From the NCBI RefSeq assembly GCF_042660675.1, contig NZ_JBHSUL010000031.1, forward strand, positions 124,001 to 188,000: a stretch of 64,000 nt of DNA, read 5' to 3'. The translations under genes and the position numbers were made by a program. This document shows positions 42,491 through 50,640 of this stretch, piece by piece. Source of the DNA: Marinilactibacillus sp042660675 (GTDB lineage Bacteria; Bacillota; Bacilli; Lactobacillales; Carnobacteriaceae_A). The notes beneath the pieces were generated by a model. The model did not search any database and was not told the DNA's origin. It saw nothing but the letters and a program-made list of their open reading frames with translations. Every line of letters begins with the position of its first letter. Position 1 is the first letter of the stretch.

Positions 42491-44407
42491 ATGAAATATG
42501 AAGAACTAGTCAAAACAATTGTAAGCAATGTCGGAGGGAAAGAAAATATCAATAGTGTTACTCACTGTGTGACACGCTTGAGATTTAAGTTGAAAGATGA
42601 AGAGAAAGCAAATACAGATACATTAAAAAATACGGATGGCGTCATAACAGTGATGCAAAGTGGTGGACAATACCAGGTGGTTATAGGAAACCATGTTCCA
42701 GATGTCTATAAAGACTTAACAGAATATGCACAGATTTCTAGCGATTCAAACGTTGAAGAAGACAGTTCTTCTAAAGATAAGAATTTATTCAATGCGTTTA
42801 TTGATACGGTGTCTAGTATTTTCACACCAATTTTAAGTGTACTTGCTGCAACAGGTATGATTAAAGGACTTAATGCCATCCTAATGTCAACCGGTATAAT
42901 CGCTAATACTTCTGGAACTTACTTGATTTTACAAGCGGCAGGAGATACGTTGTTTTACTTTTTCCCTATCTTTTTGGGGTATACAGCAGCTAAGAAATTC
43001 GGAGTTAAACCGTTTGTCGGAATGGTAATCGGTGGTTCGCTTGTTTATCCAAATATATCACCGGCGGCTGTTACAGGTATTTCGGATCCACTTTACTCTG
43101 TTTTCCAAGGAACATTATTTGAATCTGCGGTTCATATAGAGTTTCTGGGAATACCGGTCATTTTAATGAGTTATGCTCAAAGTGTTATCCCTGTTATCGT
43201 TGCAGTATATTTTGCATCAAAAATAGAAAAACCGCTAGAAAAGTTTATACCAGATGTTGTTAAAACATTTTTAGTGCCATTTTTCACGATTCTTATTGTG
43301 GTTCCCTCAACATTTTTAGTTATCGGACCTCTAGCAACATGGGTTGGAAGTCTTTTAGGAACCATCACTACTTTAGCATATGATGTAAGCCCAGTTTTAG
43401 CAGGAATTTTAATTGGTGGATTATGGCAAGTATTGGTTATGTTCGGACTTCACTGGGGACTAATCCCTATTGCATTAAACAACCTTTCAGTGGTTGGTTA
43501 TGATACGCTTTTAGTTTTAGGCCAAGCAACACCGTTTGCGACTGCTGGTGTTGTCCTTGGAGTTATCATCAAAACAAGAAATACTAAGGTTCGTGCTCTA
43601 GCAATTCCAGCTTTTATCTCCAGTTTATTTGGTATATCAGAACCATCATTATATGGGATTACTCTACCGCGTAAGAAAACATTCTTTGCAACGTTACTAG
43701 CTTCAGCAGTTGGTGGAATGATTATGGGAATTGCAGGTACTAGAGGTTATATAGTAGGTGGATTGGGTCTTTTCGCTTTTCCTTCGTATATCCATCCTGA
43801 AAATGGAATCGGTATGGGATTCTATGGAGCAGTCATTGGTATAGCGGCAGCTTTCATATTAGGTCTAGTTTTAACATTAACCATTGCTTATGATCCAAAA
43901 ATCGATTCAGAACCTGAAAAAGAAGATAATTTAAAACCAGATACAATTGTAGAAGATTTTGAAATTGCTAGTCCGATTGAAGGAGAAGTTATGCCGTTAG
44001 AATCCATTTCTGATACTGCTTTTGCATCAGGATTATTAGGTAAAGGTGTAGCGATTTATCCTACTGTAGGGGAAGTTTACGCTATTGGGGATGGTGTTGT
44101 TACGACCTTGTTCCCTTCAAAACATGCAATCGGCCTAACGCTTGATAACGGAATTGAACTGTTGATTCATGTCGGTATGGATACAGTTAATTTGAACGGT
44201 AAATATTTCGACGCCAAAGTAGCGCAAGGAGATTCAGTTAAAAAGGGACAATTACTATTAACCTTTGATATCGAAGGTATTAAAAGTGAAGGGTATTCTG
44301 TTGAGACGCCCGTTATTATTACGAACAGTGATCAATATCTGGATGTAGTAGAATCGGAAGTTACCTTAGCTAAGAATGATTTCACATTATTAACCATCGT
44401 CAATTAG
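42491..44407 (+). CDS. PTS EIIBCA, beta-glucoside family
   Basis: A three-domain permease of about 638 residues (ATG 42491, RBS GAGAGGAAG). EIIB has Cys26 in THCVTRLRF. EIIC spans about 110-470, and EIIA (about 490-638) has His560 in LLIHVGMDTVNL. No glycosidase is linked, so the phosphorylated product must be opened by an enzyme from another locus, for example the GH1 protein at 18898. The operon ends with a terminator just after the gene. Confidence 0.92.
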   Translation: MKYEELVKTIVSNVGGKENINSVTHCVTRLRFKLKDEEKANTDTLKNTDGVITVMQSGGQYQVVIGNHVPDVYKDLTEYAQISSDSNVEEDSSSKDKNLFNAFIDTVSSIFTPILSVLAATGMIKGLNAILMSTGIIANTSGTYLILQAAGDTLFYFFPIFLGYTAAKKFGVKPFVGMVIGGSLVYPNISPAAVTGISDPLYSVFQGTLFESAVHIEFLGIPVILMSYAQSVIPVIVAVYFASKIEKPLEKFIPDVVKTFLVPFFTILIVVPSTFLVIGPLATWVGSLLGTITTLAYDVSPVLAGILIGGLWQVLVMFGLHWGLIPIALNNLSVVGYDTLLVLGQATPFATAGVVLGVIIKTRNTKVRALAIPAFISSLFGISEPSLYGITLPRKKTFFATLLASAVGGMIMGIAGTRGYIVGGLGLFAFPSYIHPENGIGMGFYGAVIGIAAAFILGLVLTLTIAYDPKIDSEPEKEDNLKPDTIVEDFEIASPIEGEVMPLESISDTAFASGLLGKGVAIYPTVGEVYAIGDGVVTTLFPSKHAIGLTLDNGIELLIHVGMDTVNLNGKYFDAKVAQGDSVKKGQLLLTFDIEGIKSEGYSVETPVIITNSDQYLDVVESEVTLAKNDFTLLTIVN

Positions 44408-44421
44408 TTGAACTAAATAAT

Positions 44422-44458
44422 AAGAAACCTCAATCATCTTTGCTGATTGAGGTTTCTT
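44422..44458. terminator. Bidirectional terminator
   Basis: AAGAAACCTCAATCA pairs perfectly (15 bp) with TGATTGAGGTTTCTT around a 7-base loop, between the convergent PTS and RpiR genes. Confidence 0.85.
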
Positions 44459-44468
44459 ATTTCTTTTA

Positions 44469-45242
44469 TTAGCGTTTATTCTTTTCAAGAATGGTGTTTC
44501 TAAGATAATTTTCAAAAGCTATTCGTAAGAAATCAATGGTAGTATGAATGAAGGTGGAAGTATATTCACTTACTAAGTCATGACTCTCTTGAATTCCAAG
44601 ACTGAAGAAATAGCTTGAATGTTCCGTTAACCAATTATTGTTTGAAATCGTTAAGGAGAATATCGGTACATCTTTGAGTAGAGGAATCGTAAGCATTTCT
44701 TTGATGTCTTTATTTTCTCCAGAACTAGATAGGACAATCAATAAGTCATCCTTTTTTAATTTTTCTACAACAGCATTGGTCAAGTCATTGTTCGATCCAG
44801 CAGGTAACATATTCATTGGCACACCGATTTTTAAAAAATCTCTTTGAATGGTCTGACACTGTAACCGTTGACTGACCCCTGTACTGATTAGGTAAATATT
44901 ATGACTATGATTGATTTTCTTGAATAGAGGATCAAAATCATTATTTGTGAGTCGCTCAAGTAAATTCTGTTGCATTTGAAGAATATTTTCTAGATTCGTA
45001 ATTGAAGGGTTTTCTTTGTATTCGTTACGGTCGATCATAAATTTGAACTCTGTAAAACCGGAGAATCCGAGTTTTTGGACAAATCTTAAGACCGAGGATT
45101 TTGAAGTGAACGTTTTTTCTGCTAGAGAAGTAATACTAAGACTTGCGACGTCTTGGCTATTAGCAAGTATGAACTTGCTGATTTCTTTGTCTGTTTCACT
45201 GAATTGACTGGATTTGTTTTTGATAAGATCGAAAATAAACAT
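44469..45242 (-). CDS. RpiR/MurR-family transcriptional regulator
   Basis: A regulator of about 257 residues; ATG 45242 follows AAGGAGAC, while the longer start at 45293 lies in the operator. The N-terminal HTH_6 domain (residues 1-75) reads LSITSLAEKTFTSKSSVLRF. A SIS sugar-phosphate-binding domain (about 105-240) shows YLISTGVSQRL and LLIVLSSSGENKDI. It diverges from the PTS-sulfatase operon and likely represses or activates it through the palindrome at 45274-45297. Confidence 0.88.
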   Translation of the reverse strand: MFIFDLIKNKSSQFSETDKEISKFILANSQDVASLSITSLAEKTFTSKSSVLRFVQKLGFSGFTEFKFMIDRNEYKENPSITNLENILQMQQNLLERLTNNDFDPLFKKINHSHNIYLISTGVSQRLQCQTIQRDFLKIGVPMNMLPAGSNNDLTNAVVEKLKKDDLLIVLSSSGENKDIKEMLTIPLLKDVPIFSLTISNNNWLTEHSSYFFSLGIQESHDLVSEYTSTFIHTTIDFLRIAFENYLRNTILEKNKR

Positions 45243-45273
45243 ACACTGTCTCCTTAGCTCGAAATCGTACCAG

Positions 45274-45297
45274 ATAGATGGGAACATTCCCATCTAT
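45274..45297. promoter_or_regulatory. 24-bp palindrome, candidate RpiR operator
   Basis: ATAGATGGGAA CA TTCCCATCTAT has perfect 11-bp arms. It lies between the divergent regulator and PTS genes, about 34 bp upstream of a TATAAT -10 box (45331-45336). Confidence 0.7.
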
Positions 45298-45308
45298 GCT
45301 GATAGCGC

Positions 45309-45336
45309 TTTAAACAATAGTAAGGTAGTCTATAAT
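45309..45336 (+). promoter_or_regulatory. Promoter of the PTS-sulfatase operon
   Basis: TTTAAA (45309-45314), a 16-bp spacer and a consensus TATAAT (45331-45336). The -35 is weak, and a cre-like TGATAGCGCTTTAA (two mismatches) overlaps it. Confidence 0.5.
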
Positions 45337-45377
45337 TAAAGTCAAGGACAGACAAACTAATTAATAGGAGGATTTAC

Positions 45378-46745
45378 ATGGATTATAAAAAGATGGCCCA
45401 GAATATCATAGATATTTCAGGTGGTAAAGAAAACTTTTCTAGCGTAATCAACTGTATGACTAGAGTTAGAATTAAATACCACGATCGATCGAAAGTTGAT
45501 AAGGAAAGTATTGAACAAATTCCAGGAGTTTTGGGTATCAAAGAAGCTGAAACGTTCCAGATTATCGTTGGGCCAGGGAAAAGTACCAAATTACAAGAAG
45601 CGATTAATGAAGAATTAGGAATGGAAAGTTCTGATGTTGCTGGTTCAGTGACTGGTGGAGATGGCGAAAAACAAAATTTCTTGAAAATACTTGCAAGTAT
45701 ATTTGTACCGATTATTCCAGCAATCATTGCATCAGGTATTTTACAAGGATTGAACAATGTTTTAATCAGTATAGCAACGAACAGAGCCGCTGAAATCGGA
45801 GCACAGCCTACTGAGGCATTGACAAGTGTTCAAGTTGTGTTAAGCCAATGGAATATGTTGGAAGTCAGCACGATTCTAGGCATACTCGGACAGGCAGCAT
45901 TCGGTTTCCTAGCGATTTATATCGGTATCACATCAGCAAGAATTTTTAAAGCGGATATGATTATGGGTGGTCTAATTGGAGCAATGACGTTATCTACGGC
46001 TCTCCCTCTAATCGGATTAACACCTGGACAGGGCGGATTGTTTGGCGTTATATTAGGTGTCTGGATTTTCTCTAAAATTGACAGAGCGTTAGAGAAATTT
46101 ATACCGGATCTAATTACAGTTGTTGTAAAACCTACATTATCTTTACTGATAACAGGAGTAATATTCTTCTTTATCATTATGCCGATTACAGGTATTTTAA
46201 CAGATGGGATTACAGATGGCATTATCTACCTAATTGAAAATACAGGTATTTTTGGTGGCTTTGTTTTAGCAGCAATCTCTCCGGTAATTATTTCAACTGG
46301 GTTACATCACGGGCTTCTACCTGTTAATATCGAGATTATTAATGCTACAGGCAGCACACCAATCAATGCTGTACAAATTATGAGTAATGCTGGATTAGTT
46401 GGAGCTGGTTTAGGACTTTACTTTTTAACGAAGAGACCCATTATTAAAGAAACTGCTAGAGGCGTATTACCGACTACTTTTTTAGCTGTTGGTGAACCAA
46501 CAATGTTTGGGTTAGTGATTCCTTCAGGTTTTGGATTTATTACAGCAAGTCTAGGTGCCGGTTTTGGCGGGGCAATGATTCGTCTCTTTGATGTTCAGAT
46601 GTCTGCCTTAGGAGCTGCGGGAATGTCTGCTATACCATTGATTGCTGATGGGAAATATCTGCAGTATCTAATCAGTTATGCAGTTGGCCTGGTGGCAGCA
46701 TTCGGATTAACAATGGTAGCAGGGAAATTTTTCAAATATGAATAA
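45378..46745 (+). CDS. PTS EIIBC linked to a sulfatase (glucose/MurNAc superfamily)
   Basis: A 455-residue permease with EIIB (1-85; phosphocysteine in INCMTRVRIKY, Cys26) and EIIC (about 100-455), but no EIIA domain. AGGAGG precedes the ATG. The NCMTR form of the EIIB loop is like that of MurP-type amino-sugar permeases. The operon continues with a sulfatase and its maturation enzyme, so the substrate is probably a sulfated sugar, perhaps a sulfated amino sugar (inference). The regulator is of the RpiR class, which senses sugar phosphates. Confidence 0.88.
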   Translation: MDYKKMAQNIIDISGGKENFSSVINCMTRVRIKYHDRSKVDKESIEQIPGVLGIKEAETFQIIVGPGKSTKLQEAINEELGMESSDVAGSVTGGDGEKQNFLKILASIFVPIIPAIIASGILQGLNNVLISIATNRAAEIGAQPTEALTSVQVVLSQWNMLEVSTILGILGQAAFGFLAIYIGITSARIFKADMIMGGLIGAMTLSTALPLIGLTPGQGGLFGVILGVWIFSKIDRALEKFIPDLITVVVKPTLSLLITGVIFFFIIMPITGILTDGITDGIIYLIENTGIFGGFVLAAISPVIISTGLHHGLLPVNIEIINATGSTPINAVQIMSNAGLVGAGLGLYFLTKRPIIKETARGVLPTTFLAVGEPTMFGLVIPSGFGFITASLGAGFGGAMIRLFDVQMSALGAAGMSAIPLIADGKYLQYLISYAVGLVAAFGLTMVAGKFFKYE

Positions 46746-46763
46746 GAATTAAAGGAGTAAATT

Positions 46764-48224
46764 ATGAAAACAGTTATGATCATGTTCGACACATTGTCGA
46801 GAAATTATTTACCAGCGTATAAAGATATTGATATTGAGGTACCTAACTTTAAAAGGTTACAAGAACATTGTGTTACTTTCGATCAGTTTTATGGTGGAAG
46901 TATGCCTTGTATGCCTGCTCGAAGAGAACTTCATACAGGGAAATACAATTTCGTGCATAGATCATGGGGCCCGTTAGAGCCTTTTGACTTCTCTGTATTT
47001 GAAACGTTGAACCAGAATGGCGTATATACTCATTTGATTACGGATCATTCTCACTACTGGGAGGATGGAGGAGCAACATATCACAATCGCTATAGTAGCT
47101 GGGAAGGATTTAGAGGACAGGAAGGTGACCGCTGGATTTCCAGAAACGAAGCTTTACCTAATCATAACGAGCATCCAATGAATAAAAAAGGCTTATCCGT
47201 CACACAGCATTTTGCCAATCGTACGAGACAACAAACGGAAGAAGAAATGTCTACAGTTAAAACGATTCACGCAGGAATCGACTTTTTAAAGCATCATCAA
47301 GACAAAGATGATTGGTTCTTACAAGTCGAGTGTTTTGATCCACATGAACCATTCTACGTACCTGAACGCTACCGTGAAAATGGTTCGCAAGAAAAAGACT
47401 TTGTCTACTGGCCTAAATATCAAAAAGTAGATGGTCAAGCTCAAGAAGAAGGCATCAACGAATCAAGAGAAGAATACAAAGCGCTTGTAAGAATGTGTGA
47501 TTACCATTTAGGAAAAGTGTTAGACTTTTTAGATGAATCTAATATGTGGGAAGACACAATGGTCATAGTCAATACAGACCATGGATTTTTACTAGGTGAA
47601 CACGATTGGATGGGTAAAAATAGCTCGCCACTGTATGAAGAAATCATCCATATTCCGTTTTACATGCATGTACCAGGAGTGAGAACGGATGAACGCTGTG
47701 CAGGAATCGCACAAACAATTGATATCGCACCCACGTTATTGGATTATTACAATCTCGAAATTCCTGAAAACATGGAAGGTAAATCTCTTTTAAGGTTATT
47801 AGATAAAGAAACCATTAATCATGAAGCCATTTTATTTGGAACAAATGGTGGACAAGTATGCGTTTATGATGGAAGATATGTTTATATGCGTGCTTCGGTT
47901 AATGAAGATAATCAACCATTAATAAATTATACAATGATGCCGACTCAAATTCGTGGGTTTATGACCAGAGAACAGTTAAAAGAAGCAGAACTAGTCCCTG
48001 GAAATAAATTTAGTAATGACGTACCTATGTTGAAGATTAAGATGAATAATTATCATAATTCTTATGCTTTCGGTCATCTCTTGTTTGACCTGAAAGAAGA
48101 TCCAGAACAAAATAATCCAATGGATGATGAATCAGTTGAAGCGATGATGGTTCAAAAACTAATGGACTTGATGAAGCATATTGAAGCACCAGAAGAAGAA
48201 TATATTCGTCTAGGATTAAAATAA
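46764..48224 (+). CDS. Cytoplasmic sulfatase of the formylglycine (C-type) family
   Basis: A 486-residue arylsulfatase-superfamily enzyme that removes sulfate esters from sugars. The modification site is SMPCMPARRELHTGKY, a CxPxR motif whose Cys49 must be oxidised to formylglycine. Metal ligands are MFDTLSRNYLPAY at the N-terminus and NTDHGFLLGEHDWMGK (near residue 270). There is no signal peptide, so it acts inside the cell on a sugar already imported by the PTS. An RBS (AAAGGAG) precedes the ATG. The next gene encodes the formylglycine-generating enzyme. Sugar and sulfate position cannot be read from the sequence. Confidence 0.92.
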   Translation: MKTVMIMFDTLSRNYLPAYKDIDIEVPNFKRLQEHCVTFDQFYGGSMPCMPARRELHTGKYNFVHRSWGPLEPFDFSVFETLNQNGVYTHLITDHSHYWEDGGATYHNRYSSWEGFRGQEGDRWISRNEALPNHNEHPMNKKGLSVTQHFANRTRQQTEEEMSTVKTIHAGIDFLKHHQDKDDWFLQVECFDPHEPFYVPERYRENGSQEKDFVYWPKYQKVDGQAQEEGINESREEYKALVRMCDYHLGKVLDFLDESNMWEDTMVIVNTDHGFLLGEHDWMGKNSSPLYEEIIHIPFYMHVPGVRTDERCAGIAQTIDIAPTLLDYYNLEIPENMEGKSLLRLLDKETINHEAILFGTNGGQVCVYDGRYVYMRASVNEDNQPLINYTMMPTQIRGFMTREQLKEAELVPGNKFSNDVPMLKIKMNNYHNSYAFGHLLFDLKEDPEQNNPMDDESVEAMMVQKLMDLMKHIEAPEEEYIRLGLK

Positions 48225-48247
48225 ATAAGATTCATGGAGTGGATAGA

Positions 48248-49273
48248 ATGAGTTGTTGCCAGCCAAATGGTTCAAGCAAAGAGAAAATAAAGGCCATCGA
48301 AATCATAAGTGAATCACAGAAACACAATCTAGAATCTACATTAGGCACTAGCTGTTGCAGTCCACATGTTGGTCGTGAAAAAGAAGACAACTTGTCTAAA
48401 GATTCTTTTTCTGAAAGGAACTTTTATAAAACAGATGATTCTTCAATCCAAAAGATGGTCTTAATAGATAAGGGCCAATTTCTGATGGGTTCAGAGGATA
48501 AAGACATCAATATAGGAGATCATGAAGATCCGGTTCGAATGGTTGAAGTAGAAGCTTTTTATGTGGATCCGACGCCTGTAACGAATCAAGAGTTTCAACG
48601 GTTCATAGAAGAAACAGGTTATGTTACTGAAGCAAAACAATATGGATGGTCTTTTGTTTTTCACTTATTATTTAATGGGAAAAATTCTCAAGTCAAAGGT
48701 ACTCCGGCACAAACGCCTTGGTGGCTGGCGGTGGAAGGTGCTGACTGGGCACACCCTGAAGGGCCAGATTCATCTATCCAGGATCGTCTGGATCATCCAG
48801 TGGTTCATGTTTCCTGGAATGATGCCAATGCATATTGCGAATGGGCTGGCAAGCGACTACTAACAGAAAAAGAATGGGAATATGCTGCAAGAGGTGGTCT
48901 TGTACAAAAAAAATATCCTTGGGGAAATGAGTTAATGCCTGATGGACAGCACATGTGCAATATCTGGCAAGGGCAGTTCCCTTATACAAATTCTGAAGAA
49001 GATGGCTTTCTTGGAACATCTCCAGTAAAAGCTTTTCCACCCAATGACTACGGTATCTATAGTGTTTCCGGAAACGTCTGGGAGTGGGGAGCAGAATATT
49101 TTGATCCAAGCATCAAAGATCAAAAAGATGCACCTAGAGTTACACGGGGAGGGTCTTATCTTTGTCATGACTCTTATTGCAACCGTTATAGAGTATCAGC
49201 AAGAACGTCCAACACGCCTGATAGTTCCTCTGGCAATACTGGATTTAGATGTGGGAAATCTGTCATAGCATAA
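48248..49273 (+). CDS. Formylglycine-generating enzyme (sulfatase-modifying factor)
   Basis: An FGE-sulfatase domain protein of 341 residues that converts the sulfatase active-site cysteine into formylglycine, using oxygen and copper in characterised members. The ATG at 48248 follows ATGGAGTG. The core (about 68-341) starts MVLIDKGQFLMGSEDKD and includes HPVVHVSWNDANAYCEWAGK, SGNVWEWGAEYF and the active-site cysteine pair in GGSYLCHDSYCNRY (Cys306 and Cys311). Before the core lie two copies of a CCxP motif (SCCQP, residues 2-6, and SCCSP, 35-39). There is no signal peptide, matching the cytoplasmic sulfatase. Confidence 0.92.
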   Translation: MSCCQPNGSSKEKIKAIEIISESQKHNLESTLGTSCCSPHVGREKEDNLSKDSFSERNFYKTDDSSIQKMVLIDKGQFLMGSEDKDINIGDHEDPVRMVEVEAFYVDPTPVTNQEFQRFIEETGYVTEAKQYGWSFVFHLLFNGKNSQVKGTPAQTPWWLAVEGADWAHPEGPDSSIQDRLDHPVVHVSWNDANAYCEWAGKRLLTEKEWEYAARGGLVQKKYPWGNELMPDGQHMCNIWQGQFPYTNSEEDGFLGTSPVKAFPPNDYGIYSVSGNVWEWGAEYFDPSIKDQKDAPRVTRGGSYLCHDSYCNRYRVSARTSNTPDSSSGNTGFRCGKSVIA

Positions 49274-49276
49274 ACA

Positions 49277-49314
49277 AAACCTATCACTCAATCATTTGAG
49301 TGGTAGGTTTTTCT
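49277..49314. terminator. Terminator after the sulfatase operon
   Basis: AAACCTATCACTCAA and TTGAGTGGTAGGTTT (one G-T pair) enclose a short loop, followed by TTTTCTTTT. It overlaps the end of the convergent gene. Confidence 0.8.
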
Positions 49315-49315
49315 T

Positions 49316-49657
49316 TTACCGTAACCAGGTTTTATTTATTTCCTCTAGAGACTGTTTAAATTCCTCTAAAAACGCACCTTCACCCCAGTTATTGATTTTG
49401 AGTGCAATAGCCTGGCTACCACCAGAAGAGATCGCAACGAGTTGAATCTTTCCTTCAAAATTTGTAATCATAATACTTAAGGATACTCTGCTAGAACCGA
49501 TGATACTATAGCGTTCATAGACCATCATAGCAGATTGATTACCGAATCGGTAACCATCCTCGTAAACTGTTGTTGAGCTGATCTTTTGTGCTAACTCATG
49601 CACAACACTTACAAAAGTGTTAAAAACTCCAGTCGTCTCAAAAAGATATTTTGCCAT
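49316..49657 (-). CDS. Hypothetical protein, DUF6054-like
   Basis: A 113-residue soluble protein. The order of features (SMMVYERYS-like centre, SRVSLSIMITNFEGKIQLVA, SSGGSQA, C-terminal amphipathic helix) recalls DUF6054, which I cannot verify. AGGAAAC precedes the ATG. It is a single gene, convergent with the FGE gene. Confidence 0.65.
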   Translation of the reverse strand: MAKYLFETTGVFNTFVSVVHELAQKISSTTVYEDGYRFGNQSAMMVYERYSIIGSSRVSLSIMITNFEGKIQLVAISSGGSQAIALKINNWGEGAFLEEFKQSLEEINKTWLR

Positions 49658-49850
49658 TATGTTTCCTCTTTTCTAAAATAGTTGTCTGTAAATAAATTCT
49701 AACAGGTATATTCAAAAAACGTATCCTTCCTAAGCCTGGTTTTGTTTTAAGAAGAAAGCATACCCATTCGTGAAAAGTGGGAGAATCTAATATATGAGTA
49801 TAATCTTATGATATACTAGACTAAACACCCTACAGTAAAGGATAGAGTAT

Positions 49851-50552
49851 ATGAAACGAAAAAAATTATTATATATTGAAATAGCGGAAACGCTACGTAA
49901 AAAAATTTTAAGTGGTGAGTATCCTGTAAATACTTTAATTCCTTCTGAAGTAGAGCTTGAGCGAACTTTTGAAGTGAGTAAAATTACGATTCGCAAAGCA
50001 GTGGAGATGTTAGTTGCAGATGGTTATCTGGAAAAAAGAAGCGGAAAAGGAACAACGGTTATCAGTGATCGGCTGTTTAATAATTTATCAAAAGCCAGAT
50101 CTTTTTCTTCTATAGTAGAGGCAAGTGGGCAAATACTAGAAAAGAAAATATTAGCCATAGAAAAAGTCAGACTGACACCTGAAAATGAAGAACTATACGA
50201 ATTGTTTGGATATGAAGCATATGAACTAACCAGATTATACTATTTGAACAAAGAAGCCTATATATATTTCAAGCATTATCTTCCTGTTCTAGGAGAAGAA
50301 GAGCATTTATTGACTCTTAAAAGTTCTCTATATAAATGGCTAAATCAGTTTGGAAAGCAAGTTGAACGATTTGAAGATAGTTTTGCTGTTGAAAAAATAG
50401 ATTTTAAAACTCAACGATTATTAGAAACAAAGAATCAACATGTCTTGAAAAGAATTAGAAAAACGACTGCAAAAACAGGAGAAACAATTGAGTTATCTTA
50501 CGCTTTTTATGATACAGAAAAATATCCATACAAAATAGATTACGACGTATAA
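49851..50552 (+). CDS. GntR/HutC-family transcriptional regulator
   Basis: A 233-residue regulator with a winged HTH (5-75; PSEVELERTFEVSKITIRKA) and a UTRA effector domain (about 90-233; ends ELSYAFYDTEKYPYKIDYDV). A TATACT box lies at 49812. It directly precedes the amino-sugar PTS operon, whose promoter carries two palindromes that are its likely targets (50584-50597 and 50607-50621). The effector is likely to be a phosphorylated sugar of that pathway. Confidence 0.9.
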   Translation: MKRKKLLYIEIAETLRKKILSGEYPVNTLIPSEVELERTFEVSKITIRKAVEMLVADGYLEKRSGKGTTVISDRLFNNLSKARSFSSIVEASGQILEKKILAIEKVRLTPENEELYELFGYEAYELTRLYYLNKEAYIYFKHYLPVLGEEEHLLTLKSSLYKWLNQFGKQVERFEDSFAVEKIDFKTQRLLETKNQHVLKRIRKTTAKTGETIELSYAFYDTEKYPYKIDYDV

Positions 50553-50573
50553 ATCAAAATAGTCAAGTATACG

Positions 50574-50602
50574 TTTACATTTAAACATTATAATGTTATA
50601 TT
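50574..50602 (+). promoter_or_regulatory. Promoter of the amino-sugar aldonate operon
   Basis: TTTACA (50574-50579), a 17-bp spacer and TATATT (50597-50602). A cre-like AGTATACGTTTACA (50566-50579, two mismatches) overlaps the -35. Confidence 0.65.
50584..50597. promoter_or_regulatory. Perfect 14-bp palindrome in the promoter spacer
   Basis: AACATTATAATGTT fills the spacer up to the -10 box. A bound repressor would block polymerase. It is a candidate GntR operator. Confidence 0.5.
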
Positions 50603-50606
50603 GTTT

Positions 50607-50621
50607 CTGTAATCATTACAG
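50607..50621. promoter_or_regulatory. Second palindrome at the transcription start
   Basis: CTGTAAT C ATTACAG has perfect 7-bp arms about the probable +1. It is a second candidate operator, and differs in sequence from the first. Confidence 0.5.
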
Positions 50622-50640
50622 AATTTATTAGGAGGATAAC

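Noticed and set aside
45378..46745. Assignment as a MurNAc-specific permease (MurP) with murQ-type pathway
   Set aside because: The EIIB loop and RpiR regulator fit, but no MurNAc-6-P etherase is linked and the sulfatase/FGE pair points to another substrate.
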